From the NCBI GenBank assembly GCA_029339505.1, contig JAQISU010000115.1:9437001-9501000 (forward strand): DNA of 64,000 bases, written 5' to 3'. The notes beneath the pieces are model-generated. The model worked only from the letters and a program-made list of their open reading frames with translations, made no database searches and was not told where the DNA came from. The translations under genes and the position numbers were made by a program. This document shows, in pieces, positions 11,884-21,300 of this stretch; positions within the stretch are counted from its first letter, which is position 1, and the number at the start of each line of letters is the position of its first letter. Source of the stretch: Unio delphinus (taxonomy: Eukaryota; Mollusca; Bivalvia; Unionida; Unionidae).

Positions 11884-14120
11884 ACCTTTCTAAACGAACT
11901 CTAACTGATAGTGATTACATTCTTCTAGGTAAGGGTTTATCTTTTTGTCCAAGAAACAAAGTGCATGATAATATCAATTTAGCAGAAGCATTTTTCAAAT
12001 ACACTAGATCGTTAAAATTAAAAGAATTTTTCTCACAATCATATACTAACTCACAAGTCAAAAGTAGTTATCATCTAAAAAATAAGCCCTTTTTCAATAA
12101 AAAAGAATCATCATTTACACCTTCTAGTGGTCGAGATATTTATCTCGATTTTTATATTGAAGCAACTAAACAAGAAATTTTAAAAAGCAGTTCTAAAAGA
12201 AAACATTTTACTAACATATCTAAAGAAGAATTAATTTCCTTGCGTACCTTATCACAGGACGAAAGTATTACTATTAAAAAGGCAGATAAGTCTAGCACCA
12301 TAGTAATAATGAATAAAGAAGATTATATTGAAGAAGTAGAAAGACAATTAAATGATGACGAATATTATACAAAACTTTCCTATAATCCTTCTGAAGAATT
12401 TAAAGAAAACATAAGCAAATGTATTAATCAAATCGCTATACACAATTGCTCTATGCATGATGAACTAGATATCTTCCCGAATAAAATACGCACACCTCAA
12501 TTTTATATTTTACCAAAAATACATAAAACGATTAATAAGTCACTACCTTTAGGATATCCAGGTAGACCTATTATTTCTACTTGTAACTCAGTTACAAATA
12601 ATATATCCAAATATATTGATCATGTTTTACAACCACTAATGAAATCACTACCTTCATATGTCAAAGATACTTTTGATTTCATTACCAAATTGAAATCTTT
12701 ACCAAAACTAACTGAAAATTCATTACTAGTTACACTTGATGTGGTTTCACTCTACACGAATATACCACACAATGATGGTATCGAAGCATGTAAATATTAT
12801 CTTGGAGAAAACGAATATACATCTAAACTATCAAAAGAACATGTTTGTAATTTGATAAAACTTGTGCTCGAAAATAACTTTTTTCAATTTGGTAATACAA
12901 ACTATCTCCAAAAAATGGGAACAGCAATGGGTAGTCCTATGGCACCTTCTTATGCATCTTTATTTATGGGAAAATTGGAAAATGATTTTCTAAATAAATG
13001 TTTCTTAAAACCAGATATTTGGTTAAGGTTTTTAGACGATATCTTTATGATTTGGAGTTATCCATTGGAAGACCTTTATTATTTTATAGACAGTCTAAAC
13101 AAATTACATCCAACAATAAAGTTTACATTCAATGTGTCTAAAACTAAAATATCATTTTTGGACGTAGACGTCATAAAAAATGAAAATAATGACATCACTA
13201 CCATGGTTCATGTTAAAAACACAAATATGCATCAATATATTGAATATTCATCATGCCATCCTAAATCATGTAAAAGCGGGATACCATATAGTCAAGCGAA
13301 AAGATATAGAAGAATTATTTCGGATGACACTGTTTTTAAATCATCTTTGATAGAGTTAGGTCAGCATTTTCTAAATAGAAATTACCCTATTGATATCATT
13401 AATGCTGCTTTCCAAAAAGTATCTTCTCTTACACAACTTGAATCATTACAATGTAAAATCAAAAATACAAATAAGGATATCATTCCCTTTATTATTGAAT
13501 ATAACCCAAGTTTACCTAATATAGGTAAGATTATCAATAAATATTGGGATTTATTAAAATTATCAGGTAAAGAAAATGTTAAATTGCTACACGAAAGCAA
13601 GCCCATGCTTGCTTATAAAAGGACAAAAAATCTTAAAGATTACCTAATTAATTCTAAATTAGAAAAAACATCGTACAAAAAAGGATCAGCAACTAAATGT
13701 AATAGACCTAGATGTTCGCACTGTTCTCTTATTAATGAAAGTACTTCTTTCAGTAGTAGTAATACAAAAGAAACGTTTAATATGCATTGTGATACTAATT
13801 GTGCAACATCAAACGTTATTTATTTGATCACATGCAAAAAATGTGACGTCCAATATATTGGACAAACTAGTCAACAAATATCTAAACGTATGAACCAACA
13901 TAGATCTGACATAAAAAATTATATCCATAAATCTTTTTCATCTCATGTTGCCGTACACTTTAACAATAGTTCTCATACTGTGCAAGATTTTTCCTTTCAA
14001 CCTATTGTTATAGCTGAATCAGAAATGGAACGTTTGCTAAAAGAAACATACTGGATTCACCGTCTTAATACAGTATATCCAAAAGGTCTAAATTCCAAAG
14101 CACTTTACGACCTTCATTAA
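11877..14120 (+). CDS. Penelope-like reverse transcriptase with GIY-YIG endonuclease
   Basis: About 747 codons without a stop. RT motif A appears near residue 285 (LDVVSLYTNIP), motif B near 348 (GTAMGSPMAPSYA) and the catalytic motif C near 384 (FLDDIF, DD intact). The C-terminal part has a Cys-rich segment and then a GIY-YIG nuclease core (IYLITC ... YIGQT, near residues 648-665) with a downstream conserved Glu-rich end. This domain order is that of Penelope-like elements, which use the GIY-YIG domain for target cleavage. The first codon given is GTG, so a normal start is missing. The frame stays open upstream, so the protein probably begins farther 5' or by -1 frameshift from ORF1. Confidence 0.9.
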   Translation: MLNLSKRTLTDSDYILLGKGLSFCPRNKVHDNINLAEAFFKYTRSLKLKEFFSQSYTNSQVKSSYHLKNKPFFNKKESSFTPSSGRDIYLDFYIEATKQEILKSSSKRKHFTNISKEELISLRTLSQDESITIKKADKSSTIVIMNKEDYIEEVERQLNDDEYYTKLSYNPSEEFKENISKCINQIAIHNCSMHDELDIFPNKIRTPQFYILPKIHKTINKSLPLGYPGRPIISTCNSVTNNISKYIDHVLQPLMKSLPSYVKDTFDFITKLKSLPKLTENSLLVTLDVVSLYTNIPHNDGIEACKYYLGENEYTSKLSKEHVCNLIKLVLENNFFQFGNTNYLQKMGTAMGSPMAPSYASLFMGKLENDFLNKCFLKPDIWLRFLDDIFMIWSYPLEDLYYFIDSLNKLHPTIKFTFNVSKTKISFLDVDVIKNENNDITTMVHVKNTNMHQYIEYSSCHPKSCKSGIPYSQAKRYRRIISDDTVFKSSLIELGQHFLNRNYPIDIINAAFQKVSSLTQLESLQCKIKNTNKDIIPFIIEYNPSLPNIGKIINKYWDLLKLSGKENVKLLHESKPMLAYKRTKNLKDYLINSKLEKTSYKKGSATKCNRPRCSHCSLINESTSFSSSNTKETFNMHCDTNCATSNVIYLITCKKCDVQYIGQTSQQISKRMNQHRSDIKNYIHKSFSSHVAVHFNNSSHTVQDFSFQPIVIAESEMERLLKETYWIHRLNTVYPKGLNSKALYDLH

Positions 14121-14167
14121 TGTAATATATATATAAAAATAAAACTGTTTATCTCTATTTATTCATA

Positions 14168-14172
<5 letters not shown>

Positions 14173-14252
<80 letters not shown>
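14173..14252. repeat. (TA)n microsatellite
   Basis: Directly follows the 3' end of the Penelope-like element. Confidence 0.95.
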
Positions 14253-14259
<7 letters not shown>

Positions 14260-14980
14260 TATTTTTATTAGATTTATTATTTATCTCACGCCGTTATAAT
14301 ATGCAGCTCCAGCTACATCTTTATTAACTTAAAGATGTCTTACTAATATCAAAGCCGTAAGGATACATAGTATAATAGTAATAATAAGTAGCACTCTAGC
14401 GTGTATGTAAATCGCAGTCAAATGGTCATGGTCAGCTCTAGCGTGAAGGGTAATTTCACATGGGGAAATCTAACATGAAGTGAATGGAGAATTGGACAGA
14501 GCGACAAGGATTGGGTCACTTTAGCCTCAATGGGACCTTAACGTTAAAATAGAGTATATCAAAATTGGTGTCAGTGGTCATTTAACATGGGAATATCACC
14601 TGGAGTTTTAATGAAATTGAACATTAGTGATTTCATTGTGTTTCTAGAGTCAAAACTATTTATATGGTACGCCATATGAATGGTCACTTTTCCAACCGGG
14701 ATGTCAAAAGTTTCTCTCATCGTCTTCGCTTCTTCAATAGACCTCAGTAGTTTGGAAGAAGTTAATTCTGCAGGTCTATTTAACCCGAGACATACAGAAG
14801 AGTTCAGACTGTCGCGATACATAGCTAGTCTCAAACGACCTAATAATACAATCAATTATTAAATAGTTTTTGTCCTGTTATAGAAATGAGTGGTAAAAAA
14901 TACACTATGATTGTCAGGAATCCAAACAAAATATTGAGAGTTTCTTTCAAACTTCTGACTATATTAGTATCTGCGTTGTT
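14253..14980. other. no recognised features
   Basis: Short overlapping frames on both strands at 14571-14862, no domains seen. Confidence 0.5.
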
Positions 14981-15105
14981 TCTTCCCTAGATATGAACTC
15001 AGTTCAAACCCAGAGGTTAAATAATTTTCAGTAACTCAAAAATAAGTCTACTTTCTCTTTATTCTCCGAGAATATTGACGTTAAATTACAATTATGCAAC
15101 AGACG
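14981..15105 (+). repeat. 125-bp direct repeat, copy 1
   Basis: Shares long identical stretches with 15546-15670 (e.g. GATATGAACTCAGTTCAAA and CTCCGAGAATATTGACGTTA). The two copies flank about 440 bp of unrelated sequence (15106-15545) in which no gene is recognised. Confidence 0.85.
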
Positions 15106-15545
15106 TCATCAGGACAACTGTGCTCCGCTTTGGGAGGTAAGGGATTTGTATAATTATTAGTTATTAGCTATATAGATCTAGTAATCTTTTGTTTCATACA
15201 GAGACTGAAGAATGTAAATATAAATTGGAAACAGTGAATAGTATGTTGTAAATCTGGTGCAGTGCAAAGTGTATTTCCCTCTCCTTCATACAAGATTCCA
15301 TTGTTTAAATGTAAGAGGGATAGGTGTGTAATAACACAGTAACAGCATAGCATATAAAACAGAGCAAAAATAATATGTAAGATTATTTTCTGTTTCATCT
15401 TTCAATTGAAGGTCTCAACTCGTGTTTGGATTACATATATATTTTGTTTACAGGTTTAGAACTCAATCGATAATCCATACTCAATATACAGTAGTCTGGT
15501 GACATGTTGTTAACCATTTACATTAATACATAGATATATAATGTG

Positions 15546-15666
15546 TCTTCCCTTGATATGAACTCAGTTCAAATCCAGAGGTTAAATAATTTTCAGTAAC
15601 TCAACAGTAGGTCAACTTTCTCTTTATTCTCCGAGAATATTGACGTTATGTTACAATTATGCCACT

Positions 15667-15670
<4 letters not shown>
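15546..15670 (+). repeat. 125-bp direct repeat, copy 2
   Basis: Second copy of the 14981-15105 repeat with a few substitutions, running straight into a (TA)n tract. Confidence 0.85.
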
Positions 15671-15715
<45 letters not shown>

Positions 15716-15733
15716 ACACACACACACACACAG
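15669..15733. repeat. (TA)n-(CA)n compound microsatellite
   Basis: TA run followed by a CA run. Open frames on both strands here are artefacts. Confidence 0.95.
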
Positions 15734-15955
15734 AGCGAGAGCGAGAAAGTCGGTCGATATGCCAAGCAGACATGGCAGTAGGTGGGGTATTTCGACATAT
15801 ATATACATGCATTAAGTTTACCTGGACCTGGCACCATTTCAAGGGTTCATATTGATCATTGATTAGCAATGGTGGAGATACATTACATAGGACTTGTACC
15901 TATCGATATTGAGTTAAATAAATGACCAACACTATACTAATAAGAAGGGAATGTA

Positions 15956-15961
15956 CATGCT
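15956..15961. repeat. left target-site duplication of the Polinton (CATGCT)
   Basis: Six bases directly before the inverted repeat; matches 36426-36431 (TATGCT) at five of six positions. Six base pairs is the normal Polinton target duplication length. Confidence 0.75.
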
Positions 15962-16285
15962 AGTAGTAATAGGGGGCACTATAGGGTCTATGGAAAACCC
16001 AGTCAAAAACAGCTTGGGGCACTATAGGGTCAAGATTTATAGGGTCAAGGGAAAATCCAGTCAAAAACAGCTTGGGGCACTATAGGGTCAAAACAGCTTG
16101 GGGCACTATAGGGTCAAGGGAAATGGAACAGGGTGGGTCTATATAGGGTCAAGGGAAATGGAATAGGGTGGGCCTATATAGCGTCAAGGGAAATGGAACA
16201 GGGTGGGTCTATAGAGGGACAAGGGAAAAAAGGGCGGCAAAGAAAGCTACTATCTTTTCGAGACCTATGAGTGGCCCTGAAAAGG
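15962..16285 (+). repeat. left terminal inverted repeat
   Basis: Starts AGTAGTAATAGGGGG. Contains short units built on CTTGGGGCACTATAGGGTC, then three copies of a unit of about 35 bp with GGAAATGGAACAGGGTGGG. The right repeat has four copies, so the arms differ in length. It runs through the histone-type stem-loop of the first gene and stops being identical just after it. Confidence 0.95.
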
Positions 16286-16288
16286 ACC
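16253..16288 (-). terminator. histone-type 3' stem-loop and downstream purine element (site a)
   Basis: On the minus strand 16288-16273 reads GGTCCTTTTCAGGGCC: a six-bp stem (one G-U pair) with a UUUC loop, then ACTCA. A purine-rich GAAAAGATAG follows about 14 nt later. It lies 28 nt past the stop of the minus-strand 77-residue ORF, as in replication-dependent histone mRNAs. Confidence 0.8.
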
Positions 16289-16315
16289 GTTATGTGTAAT
16301 GTTAACGTTGTCTTG

Positions 16316-16549
16316 TTAACACAGAGGACATCTCACAGATCTTCTTCTCTTCCTTAAACTTCTCCTTACTGTGGGTCCATAGAAGAGAACTCTCTTCAAG
16401 CAACCTTGTCTTTCCACATAGACTCTTCTCTTCCAATAGGCTGTCTCCGTCCTATGAATGACACTCCATGATGATCTGACATACATGGGTATGTCAGTCC
16501 TAAACAGCATGCTAGACACAAGGGTTGACGATTCAACGTTAGTCCACAT
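16316..16549 (-). CDS. small basic protein, left-terminal gene
   Basis: A 77-residue protein with no family that I recognise. The C-terminal half is strongly basic (RRSLRKRRRSVR). Support for it being a gene comes from its signals: a TATA box on the minus strand (CTATAAATAA, 16600-16591) lies about 45-50 nt before the ATG, the start context is ACAAGATG as in other genes of the element, and a histone-type stem-loop follows the stop. It is divergent from the plus-strand gene at 16768 and shares its promoter region. A DNA-binding or regulatory early product is a guess. Confidence 0.6.
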   Translation of the reverse strand: MWTNVESSTLVSSMLFRTDIPMYVRSSWSVIHRTETAYWKRRVYVERQGCLKRVLFYGPTVRRSLRKRRRSVRCPLC

Positions 16550-16767
16550 CTTGTGATGAGAACAGGTGAAGCGAATGCCGTGAACTGCGGTTATTTATAG
16601 GGGAAGAGCGGATTGAAACGGATTGAGTGTATCGACCAATCCAAACACGCGTTACAAAAGTCAGGCACAGCCATCCAATCGGAAGAGAGCGGTCTGTGAC
16701 GTCACCTTTTCTATATAGAGGTACTAGCGTCTGTGCGCAGTCAATCGATGAGACAGAGTTGTCAATC
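16550..16767. promoter_or_regulatory. divergent promoter of the two left-terminal genes
   Basis: Contains a minus-strand TATA (16600-16591), CCAAT boxes at 16636-16640 and 16675-16679, a perfect palindromic CRE TGACGTCA at 16697-16704 and a plus-strand TATA (TATATA, 16712-16717). The arrangement of two TATA boxes around shared CCAAT motifs resembles divergent histone gene promoters. Confidence 0.65.
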
Positions 16768-17421
16768 ATGGCGGACAGTAAGAAGACGATGAATTGGAGT
16801 GAGTCAGGAGTAGAGACAGCAAGTCATGGGCCAACAGTGACTACTAAAGTCATGACAAATCTACATCCAGAAGAAGTGGATTTTAACTGGGATATTGTGG
16901 ATTTTTTAACATCGCAAGAATTTATTCCGGAACCTTCGTTGCCTTCTGTATCTTCTTATGGACACGTCGATGAGTTTAAGCAGAGACAAAAAGAAGAATT
17001 GGAGCGATTTTTACAACAACAGAAAGTAGAAGAACAAGCTTTTCTTATGCAACAGCAGGAAGAAGAAGCAAGAAGGAAACACCAGGAAGAAACAGTAGCA
17101 GCAGCAGCAGCAGCAACAGCAACAGAGAAGAATGAAGACCAAGGACAGAAAGAAAATAGTGAAAATCAAACGGTCACGACGGTACTTTTAGATATTTTAG
17201 CTGAGTTAAGGAGTCTGAAACAAATGTATCAGACTTCTTTATCACGACCGAAGAGAAAAAGACCTTCTCGAGCGAAACAACCCGATCTCTCTGTGACTAC
17301 GTCTACCTTACCACCGTTAGTGATTTCTACCAAATCATTGACAGGAACCACCAGTCCCGAAGTAGGCCTTGGCCGTGGCAAAGGCTTAAGACAGCTCAAG
17401 AGGATTTCGTCCCGTTTCTGA
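16768..17421 (+). CDS. Gln/Glu-rich coiled-coil protein, left-terminal gene
   Basis: Begins MADSKKTMNW; this ATG lies about 55 nt after the TATA at 16712, whereas the upstream in-frame ATG at 16627 precedes the TATA. Of 217 residues, the middle (about 70-115) is a Gln/Glu-rich heptad-like segment followed by an Ala run. A leucine-rich segment (LLDILAELRSLKQ) and a basic patch (RPKRKRPSRAK) that could serve as a nuclear localisation signal come next. No family recognised. A histone-type stem-loop follows the stop by 33 nt. It resembles the right-terminal genes in style: short, coiled-coil, same 3' signal. Confidence 0.75.
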   Translation: MADSKKTMNWSESGVETASHGPTVTTKVMTNLHPEEVDFNWDIVDFLTSQEFIPEPSLPSVSSYGHVDEFKQRQKEELERFLQQQKVEEQAFLMQQQEEEARRKHQEETVAAAAAATATEKNEDQGQKENSENQTVTTVLLDILAELRSLKQMYQTSLSRPKRKRPSRAKQPDLSVTTSTLPPLVISTKSLTGTTSPEVGLGRGKGLRQLKRISSRF

Positions 17422-17454
17422 GTTTGTTTTGTTTTAAACAATCAAAACACCAAC

Positions 17455-17493
17455 GGTCCTTTTCAGGGCCACTCCAATTCTTTCGAAAAGAAA
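17455..17493 (+). terminator. histone-type 3' stem-loop and downstream purine element (site b)
   Basis: 17455-17470 reads GGTCCTTTTCAGGGCC, stem six bp with UUUC loop, followed by ACTCC. GAAAAGAAA follows at 17485-17493. Located 33 nt after the stop of the coiled-coil gene. Confidence 0.85.
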
Positions 17494-17734
17494 TACTATG
17501 TCAATTGCCTATTTCAATGAAAACTCAAAAGTCCTTTTATATATTTTTTAAAATCCATGATGTACGTGTGAGTGAAGGAATGTGTGAGTGTAGGTTCTTA
17601 TTCTATCAACTCAAAACCAAGAGACACTTACGTTTTTTCTCTCTGGTGTATTCTAGTACAAACGTTACAATTCAATATCACAACATAACATAACACAATA
17701 CCATTTTTAAAAAGTTCATAAGGTTTCTTCTGTT
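17494..17734. other. intergenic gap between convergent genes
   Basis: An 89-codon frame (17424-17693) overlaps the stem-loop and has no promoter or domain. Nothing else seen. Confidence 0.5.
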
Positions 17735-18214
17735 TCACTCTTTCTGTTTTTTCATTTTCTTTACTGTCACAGCTTTTTCTTTTTCTTCGTCACTTTCGTT
17801 TCGTCTTCTTTTCTTGTTTTTGTGAACGTGACGGGGTTCCTCTTTCTCCTCCTGTTCAGAATTTCTTTCCTCCTCCTCCTCCTCCTCTTCCTCCGCCTCC
17901 TCCTCCTCCTGCTCCTCCTTCTCCTGCTCCTGTTGTTTCTTAGGACAGTTTGGAGACCAATGTCCTTTCTCTTTACAATAATAACAGGTATCTTGACTTT
18001 TGTCTCTATTGGTACCTTTTTTATTTTTGTCACGATCTGAACATTCTGTAGCCCAATGTCCTTTCTTCTTACAGATATAGCAAGTATCTTGACTTTTATC
18101 TCGATAGGAGGAAGAGTAGGCCGTCGGCTGGTCTGACGAAAACTTTCGTATGACCCCACGTAAAGCTCTAATGAGAAGTTCCACTTCTGTAGGTTCTTTC
18201 ATCGTTCTGGTCAA
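17735..18214 (-). CDS. two-zinc-knuckle (CCHC) protein with acidic and basic tail
   Basis: 159 residues on the minus strand. Two CCHC knuckles of form C-x2-C-x4-H-x4-C lie at residues 45-58 and 77-90, inside a tandemly duplicated block (DKSQDTCY...KGHW). A Glu-only stretch (about 93-125) and a Lys/Arg-rich end follow. CCHC knuckles bind single-stranded nucleic acid, so an RNA- or DNA-binding role is likely. A minus-strand TATA (18264-18256) sits about 45 nt before the first ATG; Met5 is an alternative start. It is divergent from polB and convergent with the coiled-coil gene. No histone-type stem-loop follows. I do not recall it as a Polinton core gene; it may be captured from a retroelement or host. 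Confidence 0.8.
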   Translation of the reverse strand: MTRTMKEPTEVELLIRALRGVIRKFSSDQPTAYSSSYRDKSQDTCYICKKKGHWATECSDRDKNKKGTNRDKSQDTCYYCKEKGHWSPNCPKKQQEQEKEEQEEEEAEEEEEEEEERNSEQEEKEEPRHVHKNKKRRRNESDEEKEKAVTVKKMKKQKE

Positions 18215-18300
18215 TGTGAGAGTGAAATGAATACTGAACCGTTAGACACTAACCCTTTATATATGCACGGATCGGACATGAATATATAGGGGTTATGGTC

Positions 18301-18308
18301 TTTAAAAG
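18301..18308 (+). promoter_or_regulatory. TATA-like box of polB
   Basis: TTTAAAAG about 28-35 nt before the polB ATG, in the 120-bp divergent gap with the zinc-knuckle gene. Confidence 0.5.
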
Positions 18309-18335
18309 GTAGTCATTTGACTTTTTGCAGACAAG

Positions 18336-21300
18336 ATGAAAAGACCACATCATGTTGTGGAGAAAGGAAAAGACAGTAAGAGACAGAAACGTAATGTATC
18401 GCCTAGCACAGTAGCTGAAGTCTTGGCTCAAATTCATGCCAGTGATTTTGAAGATGACATGAGTGAGCCCGAATCTACGCCTAAGCAATCGACGTCCAAG
18501 CAAAGTGCACCACCCTTAGTAAACCCTGAAAATTACTATCACATTCGAGAGACGGAAAAGCGTTCCTCTCGAAAATTTAGAACAACGGCTTACACGTATG
18601 CCGTAAAGTTTAAAGATTTCAAGGCCAATGTACCTTTGGAGAATACAGAAGGGTTCATTACCGAGGTGTGGGATTCTGTGTTAACTGCATTGAAACAGCA
18701 ATGTCAAGCCAAAGAAGACGATCGCTTGAGACTTTCTATTCATCACGATAATTTAAAGTCTCCCGTTTGGATCGAGTTTACTAGCCCATCAGAATTAACA
18801 CCTTCCAAAGTCATTGACAAAATTCAACATGTGCAACAATCCAACGACAAGTTTCACATCACCGATGGAAAAGCCACACTGTTCATGACCCACGTGTCTC
18901 TTCCTGAGGGGACCGGACGCAAAAAAGTGTTATTGGTGGACAGCCTTCGTAACATGAAGCGAAGCCTCGTCCGAATTAACAATCCTCAAGACCAGATGTG
19001 TTTAGCCCGTGCCATCGTCGTGGGACAAATGTATGTCAACAAGAACGAGACGATAGAATGGAAAAGAGCCTGGGAAACTATTCGACAATCGGACCGAGCC
19101 AAACAACGAAGTGAAGCAGAACTCCTGTTACAGCAAGCGGGGATATCCAAAGATACCCCTTGCGGTATTCCAGAAATGCAACAATTACAAGACGTCTTGG
19201 CTCCACGTTACACTTTGAAAGTACACCCTCAAGAAGTGCGTGGTCCTCTTTTGTTTCGAGGCCACGATTTCAAAGACGGAAAATACATTCACGTCTATCA
19301 TCACGATGGTCATTTTGATACCATTACCAGTATCACTGGATTTCTGAAATTCAGTTACTACTGTGAAAAATGTGACTATGGTTATAACAATCGAGAACAA
19401 CACAAGCATTGTGGATCGAAATGTGAGGGATGTTTGGCCTCTCAACCTTGTCTGGACCAAGGACAAGTACGAGTGCATTGCCCTGTGTGTCAGCGCACTT
19501 TTGTCAGTCTTACCTGTTACCAACAACATTTGAAGATGCAAGGTTCACAGCAGAAAAGTACTTGTCAGCTTCTGAGATTGTGTCCTACTTGTGGACAAGG
19601 CATACGTACCAATAGTGTTAAGTTACACGTTTGTCGAGGAAAGAAACGATGTCACATTTGTCGCCAAATTGTGGACTTGGAGCACGAATGCTTCATTCAA
19701 AAATATCAACCCCGACCAGAAGATACCCAGAAGAAAGGGAATTTTATCTTTTTTGATTTCGAATGCATGCAAGAAACTGGTATTCACATTCCTAATTTCT
19801 GCGTGGCTCACCGTGCGTGCGAGCAGTGCATCCAAGAACCTATCTTTAGTCATTGCCCTTACTGCAGCAAGATTCCTGGAGGACGTGAAAAAATCTTTCG
19901 AGGGTCAAATACGCTAGCCGATTTTGCCCAATGGATCCTAAACCCCATCGACGAAACGTGGAGTCCAGAAGACATCGAACGTTACGGCGAGTGTCATTGC
20001 CATGCCACAGTCATGGCCCACAATTTCTCGGGATACGATGGGCAATTTCTGCTTAGATACTATGCGGAACAAAGTACCGAACGGCCTCAAGTGACTTTGA
20101 ACGGAGCCAAAATCATTTCTATGCAAGTAGGACAAGTACAGTTTAAAGATTCGATGTGTTACTTGGCCATGCCTTTGAGTCGCATGCCTAAAACGTTTGG
20201 AATGACAGAAATGGCCAAAGGTTATTTTCCACACTTTTTTAATACCGAAGCCAATCAACATGCCATTCTACCCCATTTGACTAAGGTTGACGACTACGAC
20301 CCCGACAACATGCGCACCGAACAACGAGAAGCTTTCCATGCTTGGTACCAGACTCACGCCTCGGACCCCTTTGACTTTCAAGAAGAAATTTTAAAGTATT
20401 GTCGATCTGACGTGGACATTTTACGACGCTGTTGTGGAAAATTTCGAGAATTGTTCATGGAATACGGAGGGATCGATCCTTTGAAAGAAGCTTGTACCAT
20501 TGCCAAAGCATGTTCCTTAGTGTACCGAAAACGCTTTATGCCCGAAAATACTCTAGCGGTCATCAGTCCTCAAACGACGAATTTTGTCAAACGTCAATAC
20601 TCGGTTAAAGCCCTACGCTGGCTCCATTACTTGTGCGACAAGGAAGACAAATGGATCCAACACGCTCGCAACGGAGGAGGCGAAAAGACCATCGGAACGT
20701 ATTCGGTAGATGGTTGGGACTTAGAAAACCCTCAGATCGTGTACGAGTTTAACGGATGTTTATTTCACGGATGTCCCCTATGCTACCCTCAGCGTAACAC
20801 CAAAAATCAGTTTTTACAACGAACCATGGAAGATTTGTACCAGACTACATGTCAGCGACGTTTGAAGTTAGAACAACAAGGATACCAGGTAGTGGAAATG
20901 TGGGAACACGAGTACGATCTGCGTTTGAAAACCGATCCCGAGTTTAAACGCATCGTAGAAAGTTACAAGTGGGTGGACCCATTGAACCCCCGGGATAGTT
21001 TGTACGGAGGACGAACGAATGCTACTTGTTTGCTGTACCAAGCGGATGAAGAGAAGGGAGAAGAAATCAAATACTTGGACGTGTGTTCGCTGTATCCTTA
21101 CGTGTGCAAATATTGTCACTTTCCCGTAGGGCATCCAGAATTGATGACAGAACACATTGACTTGGACCACATTCGTCAGTACGAAGGATTGATCAAGTGT
21201 AAAGTCTTGCCTCCCACAGACTTGTACCATCCCGTTTTACCTCACCATTGCCAAGGAAAACTGATGTTTCCTTTGTGTCGCACATGTGCCGAAACGTGCA

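Larger units (their letters stand above)
11298..14172 (+). mobile_element. Penelope-like retroelement, apparently full coding capacity
   Basis: Contains a small basic ORF1 and an uninterrupted RT/GIY-YIG ORF, then a short 3' UTR with AATAAA at 14138-14143. The element is bounded by TA-rich microsatellites on both sides (ending 11297; starting 14173), which suggests insertion into, or generation of, a TA tract. Exact ends and terminal repeats were not resolved. The intact long frame implies a young copy. Confidence 0.8.

Noticed and set aside
17424..17693. 89-codon frame after the left coiled-coil gene
   Set aside because: Overlaps the stem-loop, no promoter or domain; lies in 3' sequence.
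17822..18040. Leu-rich plus-strand frame
   Set aside because: Antisense of the Glu-rich tail of the zinc-knuckle gene.
19185..19541. Several frames inside polB on both strands
   Set aside because: Shadows of the polymerase gene, which has complete motifs.
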